Origin: Exiguobacterium algae
GTDB lineage: Bacteria; Bacillota; Bacilli; Exiguobacteriales; Exiguobacteriaceae
Reading direction: 5' to 3'
Assembly (NCBI RefSeq): GCF_018617875.1
Contig: NZ_JACSKZ010000001.1
Span: forward strand, 186,001-250,000
Length of the DNA stretch: 64,000 nt
In this document: piece after piece, positions 17,208 through 26,180 of the stretch
Numbering within the stretch: position 1 is the stretch's first letter
Layout: each line of letters starts with the position of its first letter
Notes under the pieces: generated by a model
Database searches by the model: none
What the model was told of the DNA's origin: nothing
What the model saw: only the letters and a program-made list of their open reading frames with translations
Position numbers and translations under genes: made by a program

Positions 17208-18948
17208 GCCCACCCCCTTCGACAATCGCTTCGAGCTGTTGTCGGTCATATGTTTCTTTATACCAACCGCCGTCTTCGATCAACTGTTCATGCGTCCCGC
17301 GTTGGATGATCCGCCCATCTTCGAGAACGAGGATCTCATCCGCGTGCTCGACCGCCGAGAGGCGATGCGCTACGATGACACGGGCCTGTTCCGGATTCCC
17401 TACCCGGAAATGGTCAATGATTGCTTCCTCCGTCTTCGCATCGACAGCAGATAACGCATCATCCAGGATGAGGATGTCCGCCTCGGTCATCAAGGCACGG
17501 GCAATCGAGACCCGTTGTTTTTGACCGCCGGATAGTGTGACACCACGCTCTCCGACGAGCGTCGCATAACCTTCCGGGAGTCGCATGATGTCTTCGTGAA
17601 CCTCTGCGATTTTGGCAGCTTCCATGACTTCTTCCATCGTCGCTTCCGGACGTCCGAAAGCGATGTTGTCCGCAATCGACTCAGAGAACAGGAAATGGTC
17701 CTGCGGGACGACGGCGATTTTCTCGAGCAACAAGGACTTTTTCACTTGTCGGATGTTCTTGCCACCGATTTTGATTTTTCCTTTCGAGACATCGTATTCC
17801 CTTGTCAACAGGCGTACGACCGTCGTTTTCCCGGCCCCGGTACGACCGACGATTCCAATCGTTTTCCCGCGTTCGATCCGAAAGTGGATGTCTTCTAGCA
17901 CGGTCGACTGTTCATAGGAGAAGGAATCGACTTCCACTTCAACTTCCGAGTGCGGAATGGTCGTCGCGGCCATCTGATCATCCTGAATTTCCGGTTTGAC
18001 CGCGAGCATCCGCTCAATCCGATCGTATGAGGCGCGTCCCCGCTCGACAATATTGAACAACCAGCCGAAAGCGAGCATCGGCCAGGTGAGTAATGCCAGA
18101 TAGGCCGTAAAGCTGACAATCTGTCCAATCGTCAGTTCTCCAAGTTCGATCAAATAAGCCCCGTATCCGACCGCAAGAATATAAGATAGTCCGACAATCC
18201 CAAAAATCGTCGGGTCATACAAAGAATCGATTTTGGCGACGCGTACGTTTTTGGCCATGACCTCGTTCGAAAGATCCTCGAACGACTCGACATCATGGTC
18301 GATTTCGCCAGCCGATTTCAAGACCCGAATGCCACTGACACTCTCCTGTACTTTGTCATTCAATTCTGAAAACGCTGCTTGGGCGACCCCAAAACGGCTA
18401 TGTAACATCTTTCCGTAACGCGTCGTCAACGCGACCATGACCGGTAAAGGAAGGAGCGCGACGACGGTCAGCTTCCAACTGATCGTCGTGACCATCGTGA
18501 TGATGACGAACGTCCCCATCGTCAAACTGTCCACGAGTGTCAAAATTCCGGCGCCGGCTGTCATCGACACCGCCTGGACATCATTCGTCGCATGGGCCAT
18601 CAAGTCCCCGACCCGTGACCTTTTATAAAATCGTTGGTCCAAATCCGTGAAATGGCGATACAATCGACTTCTCAACATGCGCCCTAATCGGATGGACGCC
18701 CCAAAAATAAAATACCGCCAAAAGAAACGGGCGATATAATTGGCAATCCCGACTGCGGCAAGTCCCCCTAGAAAGAGCCACAAGACGTTCGAGGTGATGG
18801 TCCCCTGATTCATCTCGTCGACGATCCGACCGATGATGCGTGGAGGGATCAATTCCAGACCCGCAACGAAAACGAGTAAGACGACCCCGATCGCATACGT
18901 CTTCCACTCCAGACGGAAGAACCAGGATAGTTGTTTAAAAACTTGAAT
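17194..18948 (-). CDS. heterodimeric ABC exporter subunit, YheI/BmrC type, apparent AUU start
   Basis: A 584-residue half-transporter with Walker A VGRTGAGKTT (near residue 370), signature LSGGQKQR and Walker B ILILDDALSAVD, where Asp replaces the catalytic Glu: the degenerate-site subunit of the exporter. The nearest ordinary start, TTG at 18852, would delete most of TM1 and has no ribosome binding site. The reading frame continues upstream with normal family sequence (FKQLSWFFRLEWKTYA) to an in-frame stop near 18979. In this stretch no ATG, GTG or TTG precedes that conserved sequence, but AAGGGGG lies 8 bases before an ATT at 18946-18948. I therefore place the start at ATT. Confidence 0.88.
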   Translation of the reverse strand: MQVFKQLSWFFRLEWKTYAIGVVLLVFVAGLELIPPRIIGRIVDEMNQGTITSNVLWLFLGGLAAVGIANYIARFFWRYFIFGASIRLGRMLRSRLYRHFTDLDQRFYKRSRVGDLMAHATNDVQAVSMTAGAGILTLVDSLTMGTFVIITMVTTISWKLTVVALLPLPVMVALTTRYGKMLHSRFGVAQAAFSELNDKVQESVSGIRVLKSAGEIDHDVESFEDLSNEVMAKNVRVAKIDSLYDPTIFGIVGLSYILAVGYGAYLIELGELTIGQIVSFTAYLALLTWPMLAFGWLFNIVERGRASYDRIERMLAVKPEIQDDQMAATTIPHSEVEVEVDSFSYEQSTVLEDIHFRIERGKTIGIVGRTGAGKTTVVRLLTREYDVSKGKIKIGGKNIRQVKKSLLLEKIAVVPQDHFLFSESIADNIAFGRPEATMEEVMEAAKIAEVHEDIMRLPEGYATLVGERGVTLSGGQKQRVSIARALMTEADILILDDALSAVDAKTEEAIIDHFRVGNPEQARVIVAHRLSAVEHADEILVLEDGRIIQRGTHEQLIEDGGWYKETYDRQQLEAIVEGGGHDET

Positions 18949-19021
18949 GTGAAACGCCCCCTTCGTATCTCTATAAAGTTATTTCTTAATCGTAGCGAAA
19001 GTCTGTTCGATTGTCTAACAG

Positions 19022-19052
19022 AAAAAAGCACCTCGACGGTGTCGAAGTGCTT
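19022..19052 (-). terminator. intrinsic terminator of yneF
   Basis: GCACTTCGAC / GTCGAGGTGC (one G-T pair) followed by TTTTTT on the minus strand. Confidence 0.85.
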
Positions 19053-19065
19053 TCATGATTCAAAA

Positions 19066-19296
19066 TTATTTCTTTTCGTTCTTCATTTGCACGTTCATGG
19101 CGCGCATTACTTGGTTGACTTTCTTCTGTGACGGCTTTTGACCCATCTGCATCATCAACGTACGAATCATGTCTTCATTGATTGGCGGGTTCTGTTCAAG
19201 GTAGTTCATCATGTATTTACGCGCGACGAAGAATCCGATCGCGATACCCCCGATGAGTGCTGCCACTACAATAAGAATCCAGAATAATGTACTCAA
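19066..19296 (-). CDS. yneF: YneF (UPF0154) small membrane protein
   Basis: A 76-residue protein with one N-terminal transmembrane helix (about 5-25) followed by [35 protein letters not shown], the highly conserved UPF0154 signature. Function unknown, but the family is conserved next to transketolase in Bacillales, as here. Start is TTG at 19296 behind a strong GAGGAGGTAAAACC. Own terminator, so transcribed alone or by read-through from tkt. Confidence 0.93.
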   Translation of the reverse strand: MSTLFWILIVVAALIGGIAIGFFVARKYMMNYLEQNPPINEDMIRTLMMQMGQKPSQKKVNQVMRAMNVQMKNEKK

Positions 19297-19371
19297 GGTT
19301 TTACCTCCTCTACCATATGAAACATCGTTTTTTACTATACACTAAAATAGTTGAAATCGCTAGTCGTCATG

Positions 19372-19408
19372 AAAAAAAGTGACAGCCAAGAATGCACTCG
19401 GCTGTCAC
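19372..19408 (-). terminator. intrinsic terminator of tkt
   Basis: GTGACAGCC / GGCTGTCAC hairpin, 12-base loop, then TTTTTTT on the minus strand. Confidence 0.92.
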
Positions 19409-19428
19409 AAATCGATTATTTTCTTCAA

Positions 19429-21420
19429 TTAGAGAGATTTTACAGCCTCAACGACGTTTTCAACCGTCATGCCGTACTCTTTCATGAGGAGATCCCCAGG
19501 TGCAGATGCGCCGAACTTGTCGATACCGAGTACTTTTCCGCCGAATCCAACGTATTTGTACCAGCCGAGTGTCGCGCCTGCTTCGAGGGCTACACGCTTC
19601 GTGATCGATGCTGGAAGGACAGACTCCTTGTATTCAGCAGACTGAGCTTCGAAGAGTTCCCATGATGGCATCGATACGACCGCTGCCTTCACGCCTTCAG
19701 AAGCCAACTGTTCGCGTGCTTCGACGAGAACGTGTACTTCAGAACCCGTACCGAGCAAGAGGACGTCCGCATCTTTCGAATCACCCGCGACGACGTATCC
19801 GCCTTTCGCAGCATTTTCGACAGATGTTCCTTCAAGTTCAGGCAATGCTTGACGTGTCAAGACGAGAAGTGAAGGTTTCGATGTTGATGTGACCGCTTGT
19901 TTCCATGCCGCAATCGTTTCTTTTCCGTCTGCCGGACGAAGAACAGAAAGGTTTGGCATCGCGCGGAAGCTCATCAAGTGTTCGACCGGTTCATGCGTTG
20001 GACCATCTTCACCGACCGCGATTGAATCGTGCGTCAAGATGAATGTTGATGGAAGACCCATGAGCGCCGCAAGACGGACTGCCGGACGAAGGTAGTCTGA
20101 GAAGACGAAGAATGTCGCACCGTAAGGCACAACGCCTCCGTGAAGCGCCATACCGTTCACAGCGGCTGCCATTGCGAATTCACGGACACCGAACCAGATG
20201 TTACGGCCCGCTGGATCTTCGTCGAAATCCGCTGCGCCTTTGATCATCGAGTTGTTCGATCCTGCAAGGTCAGCTGAACCACCGAAGAGTGTCGGTACAG
20301 CTTTTGCGATCGCGTTCAAGACTTCACCGCTTGTTTGACGTGTCGCTTTTTTCGAACCGACTTCAAATGTTGGCAATTCACTGTCCCAACCTTCAGGAAG
20401 TTCGTTGTTCATTGCACGTTCGAACTGAGCGCCAAGCTCAGGATGCGCTTCTTTATAAGCTGCAACGAGTTCGTTCCAATTTGACTCATGCTGAGCACCT
20501 GCCTCAACAACCTTCTCCTTGAACAAGTCGTATACTTCAGTCGGTACGTAGAACGATTCGCCTTCCCACTTGTAGAACTGTTTCGTCAATTCGATTTCAG
20601 CGTCACCGAGTGGCGCACCGTGTGAAGCCGATTTACCAGATTTGTTCGGAGAACCGAATCCGATGACAGTCTTCACTTCGATCAATGTCGGCTTCGACGT
20701 TTCAGCTTTCGCTGCTTCAATCGCTTTACCGATCGAATCGATGTCCGTTCCATCTTCGACTCGGATGACTTGCCAACCGTACGCGTTGAAACGGTCTTCT
20801 ACGCTTTCAGAGAACGATTTGTGAAGGTCGCCATCGAGCGAGATGTCGTTTGAATCGTAAAGGACGACGAGTTTGCCGAGCTTCAAGTGACCTGCGAGCG
20901 AAGCCGCCTCTGCAGAGACACCTTCCATCAAGTCTCCATCCCCACAAATCCCGAACGTATAGTGGTCAACGACGTTAAACTCATCGCGGTTGTATGTCGC
21001 TTCCAAGTGTTTTTCTGCCATGGCCATCCCGACAGCCATTGCAATCCCTTGTCCAAGTGGACCTGTCGTTGCGTCGACACCAGCCGTATGACCATACTCA
21101 GGGTGACCCGGAGTTTTCGAATCCATTTGGCGGAACGATTTGAGGTCATCCATCGACACATCGTATCCAGACAAGTGAAGAAGTGAATACAAGAGCATCG
21201 AACCGTGTCCCGCTGAAAGGACGAACCGGTCACGGTTGAACCAGTTCGGGTTTTTCGGGTTATGACGCATTTGATCTGTCCAAAGCGTGAATGCCATCGG
21301 TGCCGCACCCATCGGCATACCCGGGTGACCAGAGTTCGCTTTTTGGACCGCATCGATTGAGAGCGTCCGGATCGTGTTAATCGCTAATAATTCTTTAGTA
21401 GTTGTTTCCACTAATTTCAT
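19429..21420 (-). CDS. tkt: transketolase
   Basis: A 663-residue enzyme of the pentose phosphate pathway that moves two-carbon ketol units between sugar phosphates using thiamine diphosphate. The ThDP motif begins with [13 protein letters not shown] (about 155); the N-terminal [13 protein letters not shown] holds a conserved catalytic His, and [12 protein letters not shown] (about 410) is the transketolase-specific substrate motif. Length is typical (about 665). ATG follows AACAGAGAGGATGAAATT; the gene is preceded by about 200 bp without another gene. Confidence 0.98.
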   Translation of the reverse strand: MKLVETTTKELLAINTIRTLSIDAVQKANSGHPGMPMGAAPMAFTLWTDQMRHNPKNPNWFNRDRFVLSAGHGSMLLYSLLHLSGYDVSMDDLKSFRQMDSKTPGHPEYGHTAGVDATTGPLGQGIAMAVGMAMAEKHLEATYNRDEFNVVDHYTFGICGDGDLMEGVSAEAASLAGHLKLGKLVVLYDSNDISLDGDLHKSFSESVEDRFNAYGWQVIRVEDGTDIDSIGKAIEAAKAETSKPTLIEVKTVIGFGSPNKSGKSASHGAPLGDAEIELTKQFYKWEGESFYVPTEVYDLFKEKVVEAGAQHESNWNELVAAYKEAHPELGAQFERAMNNELPEGWDSELPTFEVGSKKATRQTSGEVLNAIAKAVPTLFGGSADLAGSNNSMIKGAADFDEDPAGRNIWFGVREFAMAAAVNGMALHGGVVPYGATFFVFSDYLRPAVRLAALMGLPSTFILTHDSIAVGEDGPTHEPVEHLMSFRAMPNLSVLRPADGKETIAAWKQAVTSTSKPSLLVLTRQALPELEGTSVENAAKGGYVVAGDSKDADVLLLGTGSEVHVLVEAREQLASEGVKAAVVSMPSWELFEAQSAEYKESVLPASITKRVALEAGATLGWYKYVGFGGKVLGIDKFGASAPGDLLMKEYGMTVENVVEAVKSL

Positions 21421-21584
21421 CCTCTCTGTTGTTAAGAAAGTTTTCTACCCGTCATATTTTATCACACTCATTCGTGTGTCACAACCAATTAATTAGTATA
21501 ACACATTTGTCACAATCATTTCTTCACATTCGCTGTTTTTTTATGTAATTCGTTTCCCTGTTCAAAGTTCGCGTATAACAAACA

Positions 21585-21613
21585 TGCACATCCTATACGA
21601 AATAGGATGTGCA
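21585..21613 (-). terminator. probable terminator of ynzC
   Basis: TGCACATCCTAT / ATAGGATGTGCA strong hairpin; the following minus-strand tract TGTTTGTTAT is T-rich but interrupted. Confidence 0.6.
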
Positions 21614-21620
21614 TTGAAAA

Positions 21621-21854
21621 TTACTCGCCGCGATGGCGCTTCTGTTCTTCTTTTAGCTTTTCCGGTGTGACGTCGTTCCCTTCAGGATCGACGACTTTCA
21701 TTCCCATCATCTGTGATTTGAATGACTGACGGAACGCTTTCAAATATTGTTGACGCAACTCTTGTTGCTCATTCATCTCTTCTTGAGACAGTCCATCTGT
21801 CTTCGCTTTGTTGGCGAGGAAATTGATTCGCTCCAATTGCTCAGGTGCTAGCAT
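21621..21854 (-). CDS. ynzC: YnzC (DUF896) small protein
   Basis: A 77-residue helical protein with INFLANKAKTDGLSQEEMNEQQELRQQYLKAFR, the DUF896 two-helix pattern, and a hydrophilic C-terminal tail. B. subtilis ynzC is part of the SOS-induced yneA-yneB-ynzC operon downstream of divergent lexA. Here it likewise follows yneB by 60 bp. Function unknown. ATG is preceded by AGAGAGGGGGCGAGTCTG. Confidence 0.92.
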   Translation of the reverse strand: MLAPEQLERINFLANKAKTDGLSQEEMNEQQELRQQYLKAFRQSFKSQMMGMKVVDPEGNDVTPEKLKEEQKRHRGE

Positions 21855-21914
21855 CAGACTCGCCCCCTCTCTACTTAATTTGTCCTTTAACTTTACAAAA
21901 TAAGGAGAGGAGAA

Positions 21915-22622
<708 letters not shown>

Positions 22623-22630
22623 CTAAACGA

Positions 22631-22867
22631 TCACTCCGCAGCGAACCATTTCGTCTTCCGTTCGTTATGTGCTTCCCGTTCGGCCAAAATTTTTTCTTCG
22701 AGTGATTCCGCTTCGACGAGAGCCACCTCTTCTTCGATCGTACGCTCTGACACCACGACCGGTGCCACCGTCTCCTGTCCCCCGCGCATCTCACCAGCCA
22801 TATAAAAAGCGAACATCCCGAGCAAGAGCATCCCGACTAAAATGATTCCGTTAAGTGTATCCTTCAT
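22631..22867 (-). CDS. small SOS-locus membrane protein, YneA/SosA-like position, no LysM
   Basis: A 78-residue protein with a single transmembrane helix (about 6-26) and an acidic 50-residue extracytoplasmic tail (ERTIEEEVALVEAESLEEK). It is divergent from lexA behind several LexA boxes, exactly where B. subtilis has yneA and staphylococci have sosA, both inhibitors of cell division during DNA damage. Unlike YneA it has no LysM domain; size and layout resemble the 77-residue SosA. I infer an SOS division inhibitor. ATG at 22867 follows AGGAGGACATGCAATC. Confidence 0.75.
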   Translation of the reverse strand: MKDTLNGIILVGMLLLGMFAFYMAGEMRGGQETVAPVVVSERTIEEEVALVEAESLEEKILAEREAHNERKTKWFAAE

Positions 22868-22888
22868 GATTGCATGTCCTCCTGTACT

Positions 22889-22985
22889 AGAATATATGTT
22901 CGTTAGAACGTTTGTTCGTTTATCTGTTCTCATCATAAAACAAGAACCTTTGTTCGGTCAAGATAAAAAAACGAACGAATGTTTG
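22889..22985. promoter_or_regulatory. four LexA boxes between lexA and the divergent SOS operon
   Basis: Consensus GAAC-N4-GTTC. Box 1 AGAATATATGTTCG (22889-22902, one mismatch); box 2 AGAACGTTTGTTCG (22905-22918, exact); box 3 AGAACCTTTGTTCG (22943-22956, exact); box 4 CGAACGAATGTTTG (22972-22985, one mismatch). Boxes 1-2 are nearest the yneA-like gene, box 4 nearest lexA, indicating LexA control of both directions. Confidence 0.9.
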
Positions 22986-23070
22986 TACGCTCATGTGTTC
23001 TTGTGTTACACTGAATGCATAAAGAATAGGATGCGTTCGCAGGTTATTCGATATTATCGAGGTGAAACTA

Positions 23071-23691
23071 ATGAAAAAAATGTCAGCGCGACAACAACAG
23101 ATTCTTGACTTCATCAAAGACGAGGTTCGGGCTAAAGGGTATCCCCCTTCTGTACGGGAAATCGGAGAAGCCGTCGGGCTTGCTTCAAGCTCGACTGTAC
23201 ACGGGCATTTGGACCGTCTAGAAAAACGCGGTTTGATCCGCCGGGACAAGACGAAACCTCGTGCGATTGAGATTTTGACTGAGGATATGCCGATGATCGA
23301 AGAGCATGAATCGGTCATGTATGTTCCTGTCATCGGGAAAGTCACGGCCGGGACACCCATCACGGCGATTGAAAACGTGGAAGAGCATTTCCCGCTTCCC
23401 GCACATATGGTCGGTTCAGATAATGTATACATGCTGTCGGTATCTGGAGATTCGATGATCAACGCCGGAATTTTGGACGGGGACCGCGTCCTCGTGCGTC
23501 AACAAAATACGGCAGACAATGGAGAGATTGTCGTCGCCATGACCGATGAAGGCGAGGCAACCGTGAAGCGCATTTATAAAGAGGCTTCAAAAGTCCGCCT
23601 CCAACCGGAGAACGACGAGCTCGAGGCGATGTATTTTGATAACGTCTCGATCTTAGGAAAGGTCATCGGTGTATACCGGACGATTCACTAA
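23071..23691 (+). CDS. lexA: LexA repressor
   Basis: A 206-residue SOS repressor. The winged helix occupies residues about 1-70 ([26 protein letters not shown]); the self-cleavage site Ala93-Gly94 lies in VTAGTP; Ser128 (GDSM) and Lys166 (EATVKRI) form the catalytic dyad activated by RecA filaments. A GTG at 23062 forms part of the ribosome binding site GAGGTG, so the ATG at 23071 is used. LexA boxes upstream show autoregulation. Its stop overlaps the next gene start (TAATG). Confidence 0.98.
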   Translation: MKKMSARQQQILDFIKDEVRAKGYPPSVREIGEAVGLASSSTVHGHLDRLEKRGLIRRDKTKPRAIEILTEDMPMIEEHESVMYVPVIGKVTAGTPITAIENVEEHFPLPAHMVGSDNVYMLSVSGDSMINAGILDGDRVLVRQQNTADNGEIVVAMTDEGEATVKRIYKEASKVRLQPENDELEAMYFDNVSILGKVIGVYRTIH

Positions 23692-24131
23692 TGGCTAGTG
23701 GCAAGACCCATACCCGTACGAATCTCGTGGCAATCGGTGCTCTTGCGGTTGCCACGCCTTTTATTGATGTGGCCGTTCCATTCACCGTCGTGTTGGGCGC
23801 CCTCATCGGCACGCTCTGGCTCTCCCCGGACCTCGACTTGAAATCGGACGCTTTTTATCGATGGGGTCCATTGAAATGGATTTGGTTGCCTTACGTAAAA
23901 CTCATGCCGCACCGCTCCCTGTTTTCGCATCTACCCGGGCTGAGCGATGTCATCCGCGTCGCCTACATCGGATTCCCGATCACGCTTCTCACGTCATTGA
24001 CGGAGTATGAGGCGAACGCCCGGTCCTGGGTCGACACGAACGGCATGTCTTTCTTCTTCGGACTCGTCATCGCAACGACGCTCCATACGGCATTGGATTA
24101 TACGTCAACGTTCTTCAAACGGGCGTTTTAA
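23691..24131 (+). CDS. DUF2227 putative metal-binding membrane protein
   Basis: A 146-residue protein with hydrophobic segments near 13-42 and 90-140. Motifs [52 protein letters not shown] (broken here by no gaps) hold conserved His and Asp typical of DUF2227, a family related to membrane metal-dependent hydrolases. The first A of its ATG is the last base of the lexA stop, so it is translationally coupled to lexA and presumably SOS-induced. Function unknown. A terminator follows. Confidence 0.85.
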   Translation: MASGKTHTRTNLVAIGALAVATPFIDVAVPFTVVLGALIGTLWLSPDLDLKSDAFYRWGPLKWIWLPYVKLMPHRSLFSHLPGLSDVIRVAYIGFPITLLTSLTEYEANARSWVDTNGMSFFFGLVIATTLHTALDYTSTFFKRAF

Positions 24132-24145
24132 TAAAATGAGTGACC

Positions 24146-24178
24146 AAAAACCCTTTTCTTACGAGAAAAGGGTTTTTA
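24146..24178 (+). terminator. intrinsic terminator of the lexA operon
   Basis: AAAAACCCTTTTCT / AGAAAAGGGTTTTT perfect stem around TACG. Confidence 0.92.
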
Positions 24179-24216
24179 TTCATTCATAGCGTTTTACACA
24201 CACGCCCTATTTCAGG

Positions 24217-24263
24217 CAAAAAGAACCCTGAATGAGCAACCGAAATCGCCATTCAGGGTTCTT
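24217..24263 (-). terminator. intrinsic terminator of glnRA
   Basis: AAGAACCCTGAATG / CATTCAGGGTTCTT, 15-base loop, followed by TTTTTGCC on the minus strand. Confidence 0.9.
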
Positions 24264-24294
24264 TGGTTAAGGAGAAGGAACTCCTTACTCTTTC

Positions 24295-25635
24295 TTAGTA
24301 GAGCGTCATGTACTGATCGCGTTCCCACTCTGTTACTTGCATACGGAACATATCCCACTCGATTTCTTTCAACTCGAGGAAGTGTTCGCCGATATGCTCA
24401 CCGAGTGAGTCCATGACAACCTTGTCCGCACGGAGTACTTCGAGTGCGTCGAAGAGTGTCGCCGGAAGATCGTCGATCCCGTTCGCAACACGTTCTGGCT
24501 TGTCCATCACGTAGATGTTGCTGTCGATTGGTTTTGGAGCGTTCAAGTCCTTATCGATTCCGTCTAAGCCAGAAGCTAAGAGTGCAGCGAGTGCGAGGTA
24601 CGGGTTCGCTGACGGGTCAACTGAACGTACTTCGATACGAGTCGAGAGACCACGAGCCGCCGGTACACGGACGAGTGGTGAACGGTTGCGCGCGCTCCAT
24701 GCAACGTAGCAAGGCGCTTCGTAACCAGGTACGAGACGTTTGTATGAGTTGACAGTCGGGTTACATACCGCTGTGAACGCACGAGCGTGCTCCAAGATAC
24801 CCGCTGTGAACGCGCGAGCTGTGTCAGAAAGTTCCATGTCGCCGTTTGGATCGTAGAAGACGTTTGTGTCCCCTTTGAAGAGTGACATGTTCGCGTGCAT
24901 TCCTGAACCGTTCACACCGAAGAGTGGTTTCGGCATGAATGTCGCGTGAAGACCGTATTTCGCAGCGATCGTCTTGACGACGAGCTTGAACGTTTGGATG
25001 TTATCCGCAGTTGTGACTGCGTCTGCATATTTGAAGTCGATTTCGTGTTGTCCTGGTGCAACTTCGTGGTGTGATGCTTCGATTTCGAAGCCCATGTTTT
25101 CAAGTTCGATGACGATTTCTTTACGGCAGTTCTCACCGAGGTCAACCGGTGCCAAGTCGAAGTATCCACCTTGGTCGTTGAGTTCGAGTGTCGGTTTGCC
25201 TTTTTCATCTTTCTTGAACAAGAAGAATTCCGGCTCTGGTCCAACGTTGAACGCTGTGAAACCAAGCTTTTGCATCTTCTCGAGGTTGCGTTTCAAGATA
25301 CCACGCGGGTCACCGCTGAACGGCGTGCCGTCCGGGTTATAAATATCACAAATTAAGCGAGCGACTTTACCGCTGCCGTCTGTCCACGGGAAGACAACCC
25401 ATGTGTTGAGGTCTGGATATAAGTACATGTCTGATTCTTCGATGCGAACGAATCCTTCGATTGACGATCCGTCAAACATCATTTTGTTATCAAGTGCTTT
25501 GTCCAATTGGCTGATCGGCACCTCGACGTTTTTGATTGTTCCGAGGATGTCCGTGAATTGAAGACGGATAAAGCGTACGTCTTCCTCTTGTGCGATGCGT
25601 TTAATGTCTTCTTTTGTGAACGTTTTTCTGGCCAT
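24295..25635 (-). CDS. glnA: glutamine synthetase, type I
   Basis: A 446-residue GSI enzyme (alpha type, no adenylylation insert) that makes glutamine from glutamate, ammonia and ATP. Beta-Grasp domain at about 15-100; active-site motifs [10 protein letters not shown] (about 52), [18 protein letters not shown] (about 244) and [13 protein letters not shown]. In Bacillus the feedback-inhibited enzyme also controls GlnR and TnrA. The C-terminal MTLY is short as in the GSI-alpha group. ATG follows AGAGGGGACATTTACC. Co-transcribed with glnR, 48 bp upstream. Confidence 0.98.
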   Translation of the reverse strand: MARKTFTKEDIKRIAQEEDVRFIRLQFTDILGTIKNVEVPISQLDKALDNKMMFDGSSIEGFVRIEESDMYLYPDLNTWVVFPWTDGSGKVARLICDIYNPDGTPFSGDPRGILKRNLEKMQKLGFTAFNVGPEPEFFLFKKDEKGKPTLELNDQGGYFDLAPVDLGENCRKEIVIELENMGFEIEASHHEVAPGQHEIDFKYADAVTTADNIQTFKLVVKTIAAKYGLHATFMPKPLFGVNGSGMHANMSLFKGDTNVFYDPNGDMELSDTARAFTAGILEHARAFTAVCNPTVNSYKRLVPGYEAPCYVAWSARNRSPLVRVPAARGLSTRIEVRSVDPSANPYLALAALLASGLDGIDKDLNAPKPIDSNIYVMDKPERVANGIDDLPATLFDALEVLRADKVVMDSLGEHIGEHFLELKEIEWDMFRMQVTEWERDQYMTLY

Positions 25636-25683
25636 GGTAAATGTCCCCTCTCACATTGAGTAATGGTTGATGTGTGGCTGGCG

Positions 25684-26088
25684 TTATCGATAAAAACGTG
25701 AAAGCTCGCCTTGAATGAGCGACGTCTTATTGAAACGACCAGCTTCTTGAAGCTGTGTCTTCAACAAATGATGTAACTCTTTTTCTGAAACCTTTGGTGC
25801 TTCATTGACCGGTGCTACCGGAGCAGACGGTTCTGCTTCCTTTTCCCCTTCTTGGTCCAACATATGACGAATTGCCGCTAAATTGAACCCTTGGTCAATG
25901 TAGTCCTTGATTGCGAGTAGACGTTCGACATCATTAAAGGAATAAAGTCGTCGTTTCGATTCCGTCCGACTAGGCGAAATCAGACCCTGCTCTTCGTAAT
26001 ACCGAATCTGCCTACCTGTCAGCTGCGTCAGATCTTGGACGATTCCAATCGGAAACAACGGGTTGGAGCGACGAAATTGATCGGCCAT
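25684..26088 (-). CDS. glnR: GlnR, MerR-family nitrogen repressor
   Basis: A 134-residue repressor. Residues about 12-80 form the MerR-type winged helix (IGIVQDLTQLTGRQIRYYEEQGLISPSR); the C-terminal region (from about 90) senses feedback-inhibited glutamine synthetase and controls dimerisation in Bacillus. ATG follows AAAAGGAGGGGTAAGG. First gene of glnRA; its promoter carries two dyads expected to bind GlnR, giving autoregulation by nitrogen excess. Confidence 0.96.
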   Translation of the reverse strand: MADQFRRSNPLFPIGIVQDLTQLTGRQIRYYEEQGLISPSRTESKRRLYSFNDVERLLAIKDYIDQGFNLAAIRHMLDQEGEKEAEPSAPVAPVNEAPKVSEKELHHLLKTQLQEAGRFNKTSLIQGELSRFYR

Positions 26089-26119
26089 CCTTACCCCTCC
26101 TTTTCTGTCTCACAATGTG

Positions 26120-26169
26120 AGAATAATATATGACAACAATTCTGTCAATAGATGTTAAGAAACTTAACA
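26120..26169 (-). promoter_or_regulatory. glnRA promoter with two GlnR operators
   Basis: On the minus strand TTGACA (26148-26143), 17 bp, TATTCT (26125-26120). Operator 1 TGTTAAGAAACTTAACA (26153-26169) matches TGTNA-N7-TNACA exactly and sits just upstream of the -35. A second dyad TGACAACAATTCTGTCA (26131-26147), 22 bp away centre to centre, overlaps the -35 and spacer, as in B. subtilis glnRA. Confidence 0.85.
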
Positions 26170-26180
26170 TGACAGATCGG

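Noticed and set aside
21421-21620. Possible small gene or RNA upstream of tkt
   Set aside because: AT-rich with one hairpin that fits the ynzC terminator; no open frame with a ribosome binding site and no convincing promoter pair.
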